NCBI RefSeq assembly: GCF_026914265.1
Contig: NC_069136.1
Coordinates: forward strand, 33,999,368 to 34,063,367
Source of the DNA: Mya arenaria
Taxonomy: Eukaryota; Mollusca; Bivalvia; Myida; Myidae
Length of the DNA: 64,000 nt
Reading direction: 5' to 3'
In this document: one piece after another, positions 25,501-36,218 of the stretch
How positions within the stretch are numbered: the stretch's first letter is position 1
Layout of the letters: every line of letters begins with the position of its first letter
Notes under the pieces: model-generated
Told to the model about the DNA's origin: nothing
What the model saw: the letters and a program-made list of their open reading frames with translations, nothing else
The model's database searches: none
Made by a program: the position numbers and the translations under genes

Positions 25501-27345
25501 GAAACATTTGCTATGACATTTCGCTATTAAATCCATTGTTATGACCTTTTAATACTAAATTCTTTTTTATGACATTTCCGTAATAAATCCCTTACTATGA
25601 TATTTCCATATTGAATCCTTTGCTATGACATTTCCATATTGAAACGTTAGCTTTGACATTTCCGTATTGAAACCTTTGGTATGACATTTCCATATTGAAT
25701 CCATTGCTATGATATTTTCATATTGAATCCTTTGCTATGACATTTCCGTATTGAATCCTTTGCTATGATATTTCCATATTGAATCCTTTGCTATGACATT
25801 TCCATATTGAAACCTTAGCTTTGACATTTCCGTATTGAAACCTTTGCTATGATATTTCCATATTGAATCCTTTGCTATGACATTTCCATATTGAAACCTT
25901 TGCTATGACATTTCCATATTGTATCGTTTGCTATGACATTTCCATATCGAAACCTTTGCTATGACATTTCCATATTAAAACCTTTGCTATGACATTTCCA
26001 TATTAAAACCTTTGCTATGACATTTCCATATTGAATCCTTTGCTATGACATTTCCATATTGAAACCTTTGCTATGACATTTCCATATTGAAACCTTTGCT
26101 ATGACATTTCCATATTGTATCGTTTGCTATGACATTTCCATATTGTATCGTTTGCTATGACATTTCCATATTGAATCCTTTGCTATGACATTTCCATATT
26201 GAATCCTTTGCTATGACATTTCCATATTGAATCCTTTGCTATGACATTTCCATATTGAATCCTTTGCTATGACATTTCCATATTGAAACATTTGCTATGA
26301 CATTTCGCTATTGAATCCATTGTTATGACCTTTTAATACTAAATTCTTTTTTATGACATTTCCGTAATAAATCCTTTGCTATGACATTTCCATATTGAAA
26401 CCTTTGTTATGACATTTCCATATTGAATCCTTTGTTATGACATTTCGGTATTGAAATCTTTGCTATGACATTTTGATATTGAAACATTTGATATGACATT
26501 TTGATATTAAAACCTTTGTTATGACATTTCCATGTTGAATCCTTTGTTACGACATTTCGATATTGAAAACTTTGTTATGACATTTTCATATTGGAACCTT
26601 TGCTATGACATTTCCGTATTGAATCCTTTGCAAAGACATTTCCATTTTGAATCATTTGCTATGACATTTCCATATTGAGACCTTTGCTATGCAATTCGAC
26701 ATTTGCACTCTAGCTATGACAATTTCATATTGAAACCTTTGGTATGACATTTTCATATTTAATCCTTTGCTTTGATATTTCCATATTGAATTCTTTGCTA
26801 TGACATTGTCATAATAAAACCTTTGCAATGACATTTCCATATTGAAACATTTAATATGACATTTCCATATTGAAACCTTTGCTATGACATTTCGACATTT
26901 GCACTCTAGATATGACATTTCCATATTGAAACCTTTGCTATAACATTCCCATATTGAAACCTTTGCTATGACATTTCCATATTGAAACATTTGTTATGAC
27001 ATTTCCATATTGAAACCTTTGCTATGACATTTCCATATTGAATCCTTTGCTATGACATTTCCATATTGAAACCTTTGTTATGACATTTCCATATTGAAAC
27101 CTTTGCTATGACATTTCGACATTTGCACTCTAGATATGACATTTCCATATTGAATCCTTTGTTATGATTTTACCATATTCAATCCTTTGTTATGACATTT
27201 CCATATTGAAACATTTGTTATGACATTTCAATATTGAATCCTTTGCTATGACATTTCGATATTGAAACATTTATTATGACATTTCCATATTTAAACATGT
27301 TATGACATTTCGACATTTGCACTCTAGCTGTAACATTTCGACGTA
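22568..27345. repeat. 4.8-kb minisatellite of a 28-bp unit
   Basis: About 170 tandem units carry TATGACATTTCCATATTGAA followed by (T/A)CCTTTGC. Units on the left (22600-23230) favour TTATGACATTTCCGTATTG; later units favour CTATGACATTTCCATATTG; the right edge mixes in TTTCGACATTTGCACTCTAG. A block of 28-29 units is present twice: the rare word AACGTTAG recurs 812 bases apart (24831 and 25643) and CGCTATT recurs 784 bases apart (25522 and 26306), both exact multiples of 28. On the - strand the unit stays open in places and gives Met/Ser/Lys-rich text that is not a gene. The array sits on the 3' side of the B-box gene at 28674-30425. Confidence 0.96.
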
Positions 27346-28673
27346 ACGATTATATATTTGTTTTTATTATCAATTACATCGAATTAGACTTTATTTAATA
27401 ACACCTCATTAAGAAGCAACTTATGTTTAATCGCAACGCAATGAAACAATTCTTATATTATTTACATATCTTTTATTTCATTAACTTCAAAATTAATCAA
27501 AGCAACAAAATACATCCATATGCATGACACGAGCAATTGAGTAAACAAAGAGTGACCATTATTCAAACAAACATCCTTTATTTACAAGAACAAGGAATAA
27601 TAAAGTTGTGAAGCATGGACAAAATGACTGGCGGGGAACATTACAGGAGTCGAATTCAGGAGTGAAATCAGGAGCTTATCAGCAGTAAATTCAGGGGCAA
27701 ACATGTTTATAAATAAAACAATTATCGAGATTGTCACGACAACCACCGACATCATCATCATCAGCAGCAACAGTAGCATAATGCATTGAATATGATTGGA
27801 AAGGACACGTTATTGAATTGTTGTTCGATTAACTGCTTTTGCATTATATTGTCACAACGATTCATTGTTGAAAATGTTCTCGTTTGTAATAACTGTTCTG
27901 TGAGGTTAGGTTCTAATAGTTCAAAACTTTATGTATATATACTAAATATACATAAAGTTTTAAACTATTAGAATATTCGAATATTCGATCAAAGGAATTA
28001 CCACATTTTCGAATATCAATTTTGCCATTCGTTTGCATTCCTAATATACAGGCTTAAAATATTGCCCTGTGCAATTTTGTTAAATAAATGATATAAAAGA
28101 TGTTCATCGGCATGACGTTATTATTATTATCATAATAACATGCAATTCAGCTATAAGCAATGCACCTACTACCATGGTGATTGAAATAATACACGAACGC
28201 GAAGCGCGAGTTTTACATAATTTTAGTAGCATCAGCATCATGAACGACCCGCACTTTCAGACTCATAGTATACTTAAACATACAATACAAAAATACATCA
28301 CAGTTAAATAATACTAATTTCTATTGGGGACATGTTTTTTTGTTTGTTTGTAAGTTTCTCTTACTCTTTAGTAAATACAATACTCTAGAAGGAGTTTCAT
28401 AAAGAATCTTAGGAATTGTGTTTGTATCTTAGTATGATTTTCTGTCCTAGAGGTGTTTCTTCTTTTTCAATCAATTATATTTAGAAACAAATTATTTTAT
28501 AAACATACCACTACAAGACAAATCATAGTTGTTGTTTCAAAAACACATTGTTTCACTACAAGAATCTTATACACAAACTATTCAGAAACATTGTTCAAAC
28601 AGAGAATATATTTACTTTCATAATTAGTTATACAAAGCACCTTTATTTGTTTCTGAGCTTGACAAATACACTC
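27346..28673 (-). repeat. B-box-gene 3' flank, copy B (complete)
   Basis: This is the most complete copy of the flank, between the 28-bp array and the stop of the B-box gene. In order it has the CGATTATATATTTG block, ACTGGCGGGGAACATTAC, three GGAGTGAAATCAGGAGCTTA-like words, a short CATCATCATCATCAGCAGC run (27749), a strong hairpin (27911-27973), TGGTGATTGAAATAATACAC at 28175, GTAAATACAATACTCTAGAA, and GTCCTAGAGGTGTTTC. The last 180 bases are presumably the 3' UTR of the gene. Confidence 0.8.
27911..27973. repeat. Perfect-type hairpin, 27-base arms
   Basis: Arm 27911-27937 starts TTCTAATAGTTC and arm 27947-27973 ends AACTATTAGAA. They are complementary at 26 of 27 positions, around a 9-base loop. 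Confidence 0.9.
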
Positions 28674-30425
28674 TTATTGTATTATTTTAAACAGTTTTAG
28701 TGTTTTCACGCCTTTCGCACCGTTGGTCACCACCATTCTCGAGCCATCCCTGGAGACGGCAACGGCGTACGGATGCTTCATGTCGACGTCACAGGACGCC
28801 AATATGTCCCCGTCGGGCGATATCTGGATGACGGAGTTTGTGTTCTTACTGCAGACAAACACAGAGTCATCAGGGCCAACACAGGTGCCTTTCGGTTCTC
28901 GTATTTGGCCACCTTTCACCTTGCTATTCTTGTCGGATACGGTGTTATACATGTAAACTGTGTGAGCAAACCTGTCAGTCAGAACAATACTATCCCGGGA
29001 TTGTATGTAGGTACAGTTACTTGCACCAAGCTTATACGTCTTTCCAGGAAACTTCATGTTGTCAAAGTCGCTCTCCTTGCCGTCCACGTCTATCATCCTG
29101 GCAGGCCGCGGAGCGTCATAAGTGCTCACTACGAACGTGCGATCGTTCAGGGGACAGATAGAGCAGCAGTAGGTGGACAAAGTCAGCGTCTTCATCAGCG
29201 TGATCGTGTTGTCACTGCCCACTGTCAGCAGGCAGATGGTTCGGATGTCTCCTTCACTGACGGTTACTGCAATATTGTTATCAGAGTAAAAAGTTACGTC
29301 CCTAGGATATGTCGGAAATTTATAAAATTTGTCGAACCTCTTCAATGTGTCACTCAAGATAAAGCATTTACAGTTAAAGACATCAACGGCGACGATCCTC
29401 CCGTCCGGCAGGAAGTCAAGCCCAGTAGCAAACGGCTGCATCTTGTCGTCCCCTGTCTTCACGAGGCCCTTGGTCTTCAACAGCTCCAAACGCACGGCTG
29501 ATTGTGTTTTTGGTTCTTGTGTTGTTGACTCTTGTGTTTTTGATTCTAGTGTTATATTTAATGAGAATAATGCGACATCAGTAGTTTTTATTTTTAAAAT
29601 GTGTTCGTTGATTTTTAGCCCCACTTTGACGGTGTCATCATTCTTTAGCAAAGCGTTCAGTGTTTGTGATGCCTTGTCTTGCGTCCTCTTGAGAATGTGG
29701 CTTAGAATGAATATTTCCGTTTCCGTTCCATTCTCGCGAACGCTATCCAACAATGCCAAGTGCGTGTCAAGTTCTCTCTTCAGGTTTTCAGCCGCATATC
29801 TCCTCGTATTTAGACGTTCGTCTTCCTGTGTGTTATGGTTAGCCATTTCGCTGACAATTCGCGCCTTGGCTTCCTCGATTTTCGTTAATAAGTCTTCCTT
29901 GTAAAAATCAATTTCTTTTACGATTTCTTCCACTCGCGAAACGTTGTTCAATTGATCCTCCTTGCATTTCATTATAACTTCTGTGGCAGTTGCAATGGAT
30001 GCACGTATGTTGTCCCTTTCATCATCTATTACATTCTTAGCTACCTTTTCTATTTCGTGGACATCGTCGCATTTTCGATGGTGAGCAATTGCACATATCT
30101 CACAGCATAAATCATTATGACCTTCACAGTAGAACATAAATACTCGTGTGTGTTCTAAACACTGATCCAGTCCCTTCATATCGACCTTTGCCTTGAAGCA
30201 AGCTTCATTGGCAGCAACGATGTTATGTTCATAAACGTTTGTCATGTGTATCATGTGTACTTCACAGCAGTCATCGCATAGAAATACCTTACATGTATTA
30301 CAAAACATTGAAGCCACCTCTGACCTGTCCCGCCGACGACAAGGTCCACACTTGCTCCCAATCTTTCCACCGACGGCGTCACTACCACATTCTAGAAGTG
30401 TATCGTCAATTCCTCCGGTGGCCAT
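28674..30425 (-). CDS. TRIM-like B-box / coiled-coil / beta-propeller protein (no RING)
   Basis: Intact single-exon frame of 583 residues. A first B-box-type zinc site occupies about residues 26-60 (C26-x2-C29, C42-x2-C45, C50-x2-C53, H57/H60). A canonical B-box 2 occupies 89-123 (C89-x2-H92, C100, H103, C108-x2-C111, H116, H123). A charged coiled coil follows (about 125-270), then a Thr/Gln-rich linker with TQESTTQEPKTQ. The C-terminal 250 residues are a repeated-blade propeller of NHL type, with blades such as FATGLDFLPDGRIVAVD and GPDDSVFVCSKNTNSVIQIS. There is no RING at the N-terminus, so E3 ligase activity is not implied. Proteins of this layout are greatly expanded in bivalves and are usually described as TRIM2/TRIM56/TRIM71-like; a role in RNA binding or innate immunity is inference. 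A frame-broken paralogue lies at 47755-49535. Any upstream exon would be non-coding. Confidence 0.9.
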   Translation of the reverse strand: MATGGIDDTLLECGSDAVGGKIGSKCGPCRRRDRSEVASMFCNTCKVFLCDDCCEVHMIHMTNVYEHNIVAANEACFKAKVDMKGLDQCLEHTRVFMFYCEGHNDLCCEICAIAHHRKCDDVHEIEKVAKNVIDDERDNIRASIATATEVIMKCKEDQLNNVSRVEEIVKEIDFYKEDLLTKIEEAKARIVSEMANHNTQEDERLNTRRYAAENLKRELDTHLALLDSVRENGTETEIFILSHILKRTQDKASQTLNALLKNDDTVKVGLKINEHILKIKTTDVALFSLNITLESKTQESTTQEPKTQSAVRLELLKTKGLVKTGDDKMQPFATGLDFLPDGRIVAVDVFNCKCFILSDTLKRFDKFYKFPTYPRDVTFYSDNNIAVTVSEGDIRTICLLTVGSDNTITLMKTLTLSTYCCSICPLNDRTFVVSTYDAPRPARMIDVDGKESDFDNMKFPGKTYKLGASNCTYIQSRDSIVLTDRFAHTVYMYNTVSDKNSKVKGGQIREPKGTCVGPDDSVFVCSKNTNSVIQISPDGDILASCDVDMKHPYAVAVSRDGSRMVVTNGAKGVKTLKLFKIIQ

Positions 30426-30745
30426 AGTTTTTCCAACGTGTATTTCCTTTTATTTTTAAAACAGGTTTAAATCTCCCGTACCTGTCTTTCCGCTGTGAAT
30501 GTATAAATAACAATCTATTTTCGTTTTAGCATAGTTCACTATGCATTCACTTCCAGGTAAATTGTTATCAATCGACAGACAACTACTTGTTCACTGTGCA
30601 TTGACGTTTCATGAACATGTGCAGTGCAATAAAGCTCGGTTGTGAGATAGCACAATCTATAATGCACGTTAACATATTATATGATCAATAAAATGTTCAT
30701 TTTGACGCGGAATTGTGTCAAATTAAACTTTTAAATTACGTGTAG
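30426..30745 (-). promoter_or_regulatory. Conserved 5' flank of the B-box gene
   Basis: Upstream of the start codon this stretch aligns with 49536-49870 upstream of the second copy. Shared words include CTGTCTTTCCGCTG, CACTATGCA-TCAC-TCCAGGTAAA, TTCACTGTGC, TGACGTTTCATG and GATCAAT. Similarity stops near 30745/49870, which marks the 5' edge of the duplicated block. No TATA box was assigned. A possible splice donor in the 5' UTR (CAG before GTACGG on the - strand) is seen at about 30480. Confidence 0.55.
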
Positions 30746-30879
30746 CCTGTTTTGTATGACTTTCAAAATAGTCTAAGCTGTTCTCGGAAAAGAAATTCAA
30801 ATCTGTATGTGCGGCTCACCCGATAAATTCCTTCGCTTTTCCAGATAAACTTCCTCCATCCACGGCACTAACCGACTAT

Positions 30880-30911
<32 letters not shown>

Positions 30912-31024
30912 CAGTCACGGTCCCTCGTTGAGCACCAAATGTCACCGGGTGGCAAAAAACGTGCAATCATACTCGACCCCGCGGTTAAAGTGGGCGCCGA
31001 ACCGGCTGAGCTACCGAGCCGCGC
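30880..31024 (-). mobile_element. tRNA-derived SINE, degenerate
   Basis: On the - strand GGCTCGGTAGCTCAGCCGG gives a good A box and GGGGTCGAGTA a weakened B box. About 100 bases further the sequence ends in (TA)n(GA)n at 30880-30910, a microsatellite tail such as SINEs often carry. It sits 130 bases left of the Harbinger element. Confidence 0.6.
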
Positions 31025-31155
31025 ATTATGTTTTTATTTCATTTTTACTCGCACTCGGGCAAGACTCATTCGGAGAGTGCTCCGATAAGATTGTAAGTCA
31101 TATTATATTTTTGAAGCAAAGTGCTCATAATTAATGTAACCCTGGTCAGAGTTAC

Positions 31156-31262
31156 CCTGGGGCCCGTTTCAATAAAGATCGTAAGGCTTAAGATCGTAAC
31201 TTTCTGACGTAACTCTGTTTTTGGCGTAAATTGCGTTTCAATAAGAATATCTTAAGGAAATT
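31156..31262. repeat. Harbinger left terminal inverted repeat
   Basis: It pairs with 38893-38990. The match is strong for the first 20 bases and again at the inner CGTTTCAATAA; between them the two arms share GTAA-rich words but drift. Confidence 0.8.
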
Positions 31263-31321
31263 ATCTTAAATTCTGGTCGTAACTTTACGGGAGCACCTAG
31301 CCTCTCTTAAGAAGCGTAAAT

Positions 31322-34088
31322 ATGGCGGCAGCGTTTGGCGTTCTTTACATGGCAAGAAATAATAATGGGATTGAGAGGACGTTTCCGGCAAGGTAACCCT
31401 AGCCGATGTCCGGGAAGATATTGTCGTCTCCCGGTATCGGTTGGGGAGTGCAGAGATACTCGAGCTTTTGGCCTTGATATCGGAGGATGTTTCCCCACAG
31501 ACGAATCGCGGGCACTCGATTTCGGCAGAGACCAAGGTAAACACTTGAGGATAAACTTATTCATTTGAAGAGTTTTAGTGTTTCGTTGGATTAAAACAAT
31601 AATTGGGTAAGCTCCCTTAGTTCGGTTGCTAAGAAAAGAAAATGGCGGAGTACACCGGCGATTCAAGACCACCACGACTAAACAACAAAAAAAGACGAAA
31701 ATTCCATCCAATTCGGTTTTGTTTGTTAACACACCTAATTCAGGCATTTACACAGTTTGCACTTGGATTAATGAAGTGTATTGTACTTGTGTATTTGCTG
31801 ATAACTACGGATGCAAGTACGTTTGGAATTTTTAAAAGAACATCACTAATTTTCGGATGGAATATTCGGATGGGAAATACAACAGCATTCTGACAACTGT
31901 TGACCTCATGTACATGACTGTTGTCTCTATTTACCAGGGAAAGTATACTACGTAGATATTTATTGTTTTTAACATGTAAATATATATGTTGACTTAAAAG
32001 AAGTCTAGGCAAGTTGGCAACTCATTGTTTTGAAAAATTTATTTGATCCATTTTTGTAATTCCAGCTTTTGCTGACACTTCGGTTCCTCGGCAAAGGGGA
32101 TTTCTATTCAGAGGTTGGTGACCTGCACGGTGTGTCAAGGTCATCCATGAGTAGGCACCTCCATGAAGTTGTTGCGGCCATCAACAATAAGATGAAAAAT
32201 ATAAGGCAAGTCCACATTTAGTCTTGAACGTTACATTAACTTGCATGAAACTAACAAGCATGGTATTGAAATGAATGCTGGAAATGCATTAAGCTCAAGA
32301 AAAATTGGCTGCCTACATTAATGCTTCAAATGGCAATATGGCAGATTTAAAAAAGGGAAGAATAAGTGAATTTAAAATAGAATTATTAGTGGCTTGTCAG
32401 TTACTTTCTACATCCATGACTGTCATAGTAAAATTCATATTTATTGAGAAACATGAAATATACTGGTATTTTTGTTTTTTTTAAACAGGTTTCCAACGAC
32501 TTTGGAAGAGAGGCGAGAAGCCAGTTTGGGATTCTACACACTTTGTGGCATTCCAAGAGTTCTGGGAGCTGTTGATGGGACGTTAGTGCCTATCATAGCT
32601 CCCCATGACAATGAGGAAGTATATGTTTGCAGAAAAGGTTACCACGCCCTGAACATACAGGCTGTTGTCAATTCAAATATGAGGTTTGTATTTGTAAATG
32701 GATATTAAACATCATAAGACAAAAATGATCGATGAGTTTAATCTTTTGTACATGGTCTAAATATACTTATTGTACAATATGTTTTTTGAGACCATAAACC
32801 ATAATATCCATTAAGAATGATATTATATAAAAAGAAAAAAAGGCATTTTTCAGACAATTGATATTTATTGTGAGTGGTCGTATTACTGAAATGAAGGCAT
32901 TGATCACAAAAGCAGCCGGTTCTGTCAACACCGTCAATTTGTGATAGTGCAGCTTTAATCTCTGCAAGCATGATTTTTAATTGAAGGACAACACAATGCT
33001 TACCCTTTAAATTATTTAATATATCTACTTTATAATGTTACAATCACATACCGGTAGACATAAAGAAAATCAATAATTTTGGAGTTAAAATTATTTTCAT
33101 TGTTTTTAATACAATACAGTAAAGACCATTTGTTTTATTGTAGATTCAATGATGTTGTGGCCAGATGGCCTGGATCTGCAAATGATGCAGGCATTTTTGA
33201 TAACTGTGGTTTGAAGGTAAAACCTTTATATTTGTCACCCAGAATTTCTGTTTTAATAATGAGACTGAAAATGAAATATAAAGTTAAGAAGCGTTATATG
33301 GCACCATTGTAATGTGATGTTTATAGAAAGTTTGAAAGCATGGAATACAATGTAACATACTTGTACAAACCTTTTGTATGTATTGATTAAAATGCTCAAT
33401 GTTTATATTTGGTGATATTATAATGACAAAAGAACAAGCACTATTATTTGATTGATGTATTATTTATTTTAAGAGACACCTAGAGCTGAACGATGTAGGG
33501 ATGTTGTTGGGTGAAAGCGGCTATCCATTACGCCACTACCTCATGACCCCAGTTCTTCGGCCACAAGGGATACAACAAACAGCTTACAATGTTGCTCATG
33601 CAAGGGGGAGGGTCGTTGTGGAACGAGCCTTTGGACTATTGAAGTCAAGGTTCAGGTAAATGATGGAATGAGCTAGATCATCAATATATGTATATTTCTG
33701 TAAACAACACTCCGCTGAATATATTGTTTCTTACAATGTGCATATTTTTGACAAACTTGAAAATATTGGATATAAAGTAATAATTGACTTGCGTAAATTA
33801 TTTGACCAAAGTGATTAATAGGTCGAATAAAAACATGTTTAAAAATAAAACATGCATTTTAGGTGTTTGCACAAGACTGGGGGCTGTCTGATGTTTTCCC
33901 CTGACAAATGCGCACAGATTGTCACAGCCTGCATCCACCTGCATAATTTATGTCTAGACCGGCATGTGCCAATGCCAGGAACAGTTCTGAGACAGGACGG
34001 TCAAGATATGGACCAGCAGCCACTTGCTGTACCAGCACCAAACCACAGCGGGGTGCTTCATCGGAACATTCTTATAAATCGATATTGA
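31322..34088 (+). CDS. PIF/Harbinger transposase, six exons
   Basis: Exons are 31322-31536, 32066-32205, 32489-32683, 33144-33216, 33474-33655 and 33863-34088. Codon phase matches at every junction, giving about 340 residues. Exons 1-2 hold the helix-turn-helix (YRLGSAEILELLALI, then GDLHGVSRSSMSRHLHEVV). The catalytic DDE is complete: Asp in GAVDGTLVPI (exon 3), Asp in WPGSANDAGIF (exon 4) and Glu in VVVERAFGLLKSRF (exon 5). Intron 2 uses a GC donor (AAG then GCAAGT); the others are GT-AG. In exon 1 the frame opened by ATG at 31322 stops near 31394, while the conserved part from 31405 (DVREDIVVSRYRL) lies in another frame, so the first 25-30 residues need a frame change. This may be a small indel, a sequencing error or a different start. 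The chemistry is cut-and-paste transposition. A domesticated HARBI1-like gene is less likely because terminal repeats and the partner gene are present. Confidence 0.85.
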
Positions 34089-36218
34089 ACTGTTAATTGG
34101 TTTATTTTTTATATGGGCAATTTAATTAATAAGAAGAGTTTAACTACTCAATACAGTGTTGGCACTATATTTACACCAGTTTTTTTGCTCGATTATTCGA
34201 AGAATAAGGAGGGCTATACTATTCGCCCCGGCGTCGACGTCTTGTTAAAGTTTTAGGGCAAGTTGGGATTTTCACTTATAAGTCCAATACCCTTCATTAA
34301 AGTTTTGGGACATTAAGTTATTATATCGCTCTTGTTTTTGTTAGGTAAGTGTATGTGCATTCTTAAATGTGCACTAACGTTGGCCTCTTAGCTTCTTCAT
34401 TAACATTTTTGAAGGTTGTCTACAAACATATTCCATTGACCAAAAATTCACTAGTAACATGTTCAATTATTTATTCTGTAATATAACATGGTAGATATAT
34501 CACAGCTATACATATCACAGAAGATGTAAAATGTTAACAGCAACAGCATTAAGGAATAACTCAATAGATAATATACTATTTACAACACACACTGAGAAAC
34601 ACATTTGCCACAAATTCTCGACTTCATGTTCATTATTTATAAAGATGAAAATATCATTTCTAATTCTGATGTGATATTTTAATATGAGGTTACTTCATAG
34701 AAATTTTGTTATTTAAGACATGAACATGAATCTTGAAAGTTGAAATATTATTGCAAAAATTAAAGTTTAAAAATGAAACATACCTGTTGAGTTCAAATTT
34801 TGAGACAAATGTAAACTTTCAACAATCATGAAGGGGTTAGTATTGTTCATTTTAGTTCAAGATCTTATTATATTTCACCTATTGAGCACCAAAACAAGTA
34901 CTAGATACAGCCTATATTGTCTTCAGGTATTCACAAGATGATATACATTGCAATTGTACACTGAAACAAACATTTTTTTCTTTGTTTTATATGCCTAGAA
35001 CTAGATTATAAGTCAATAACTAATAATTCTTTAGAAAATTCAACAAATATTTTGGAGCACATATAAAAATTCCTAACAAGAAGTGTTCCATGCTTGTGTG
35101 TGAGACATTTGATTTGGAAACAATAGTGGGCTTTCATTTCAAAACCGATAAAGAAAGCAAACTTTGTTTATATAAAGATGCACTAAGACTTATTTTGTAC
35201 CATAACATAGTCTAAGGGTTTCAGTTTAGTCATTGAGCTTATAAATTGTGTAATACATAAAAATGTTTTGCATGAGTTGCCATTTACTACAGAAAGTTAT
35301 GAAACAGATTAGTGAAAACTTCAAAGTGAGCCTTAAAGCTCTCACAGATATACCATTTTAACAAGTTTATTTTTTATTTTTTGTCTTGGATAGGGCAAAT
35401 CTTTGTTTAAATGTCTGAAAGCCAATGATAAAAGATTGCTAACAAAAGATCAGAATACAGATTGTCATATTTCCGGTTGACAATTGATGTTTAATGGCTG
35501 TTACTTATTGTTTAAAAAAATGAATAAAACATCAGATTTTTTTTATTTGAATATAAGATATTGTGATCTTATATTTTATCAGCTTTCTTATATAGATGGT
35601 TTCTTTGGATGTTACAACAATGGCTTGTTCCAAGACAAAAAATATCATAGTAGTCAAAACTTTTAATCTGTTAGAGTGCAACTTTAATATCAAGTTAAAT
35701 TACACTAGTGTAAAACTAGTTAAATTATGATGGTTGTATTGCACTTGAAAAATAAGCAAAAGCATGTATTAAAGGAAATGAAAAAAATGTCTTTCGGTTA
35801 TCACATTGGTTGATGACAATGTTAGACATAACTAAATTACACTCTTTTTATGGAGAAATATTTTCAAACAGATCATACAGCAGAACTTGTAAGCTTGAAG
35901 AGGTTATCATTTACATGTATATGCACTTATGAAATGTAATAGGATTTTTCCCGAGTTTTTATGATAGTATTAAATGAAATAAACTGTAATGTAACATGAA
36001 AGGGAGTGAAAGTAATTTGATTGAAATTCATTTAAAAGAACATATTATAGTTAAATTTTTAGTATGTATGCCATAATGACATTCTAGCAAGTAAAGTTAA
36101 CCATGTACATTATGATATAGAAATAATATGTACACATTCATATTATGTTTATCATATATATTAACAACCAATAAACTATTTTCACTCCCTTTCATTCAAG
36201 TATTCACTGTCTTTTAAT
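34089..36218. other. Non-coding centre of the Harbinger element
   Basis: An AT-rich stretch lies between the two convergent genes and contains both 3' ends. No further frame or nested element was recognised. Confidence 0.6.

Noticed and set aside
22568-27345. CRISPR-like regular direct repeats
   Set aside because: Units are contiguous with no unique spacers, and the genome is eukaryotic; this is a minisatellite.
28723-30459. Several + strand frames of 60-240 residues across the B-box gene
   Set aside because: Antisense shadows of the intact - strand gene; their text follows its codon bias.
31140-31160. Target duplication at the Harbinger borders
   Set aside because: Neither TAA/TTA nor another 3-base match fits the CCTGGG borders on both sides, so none is claimed.
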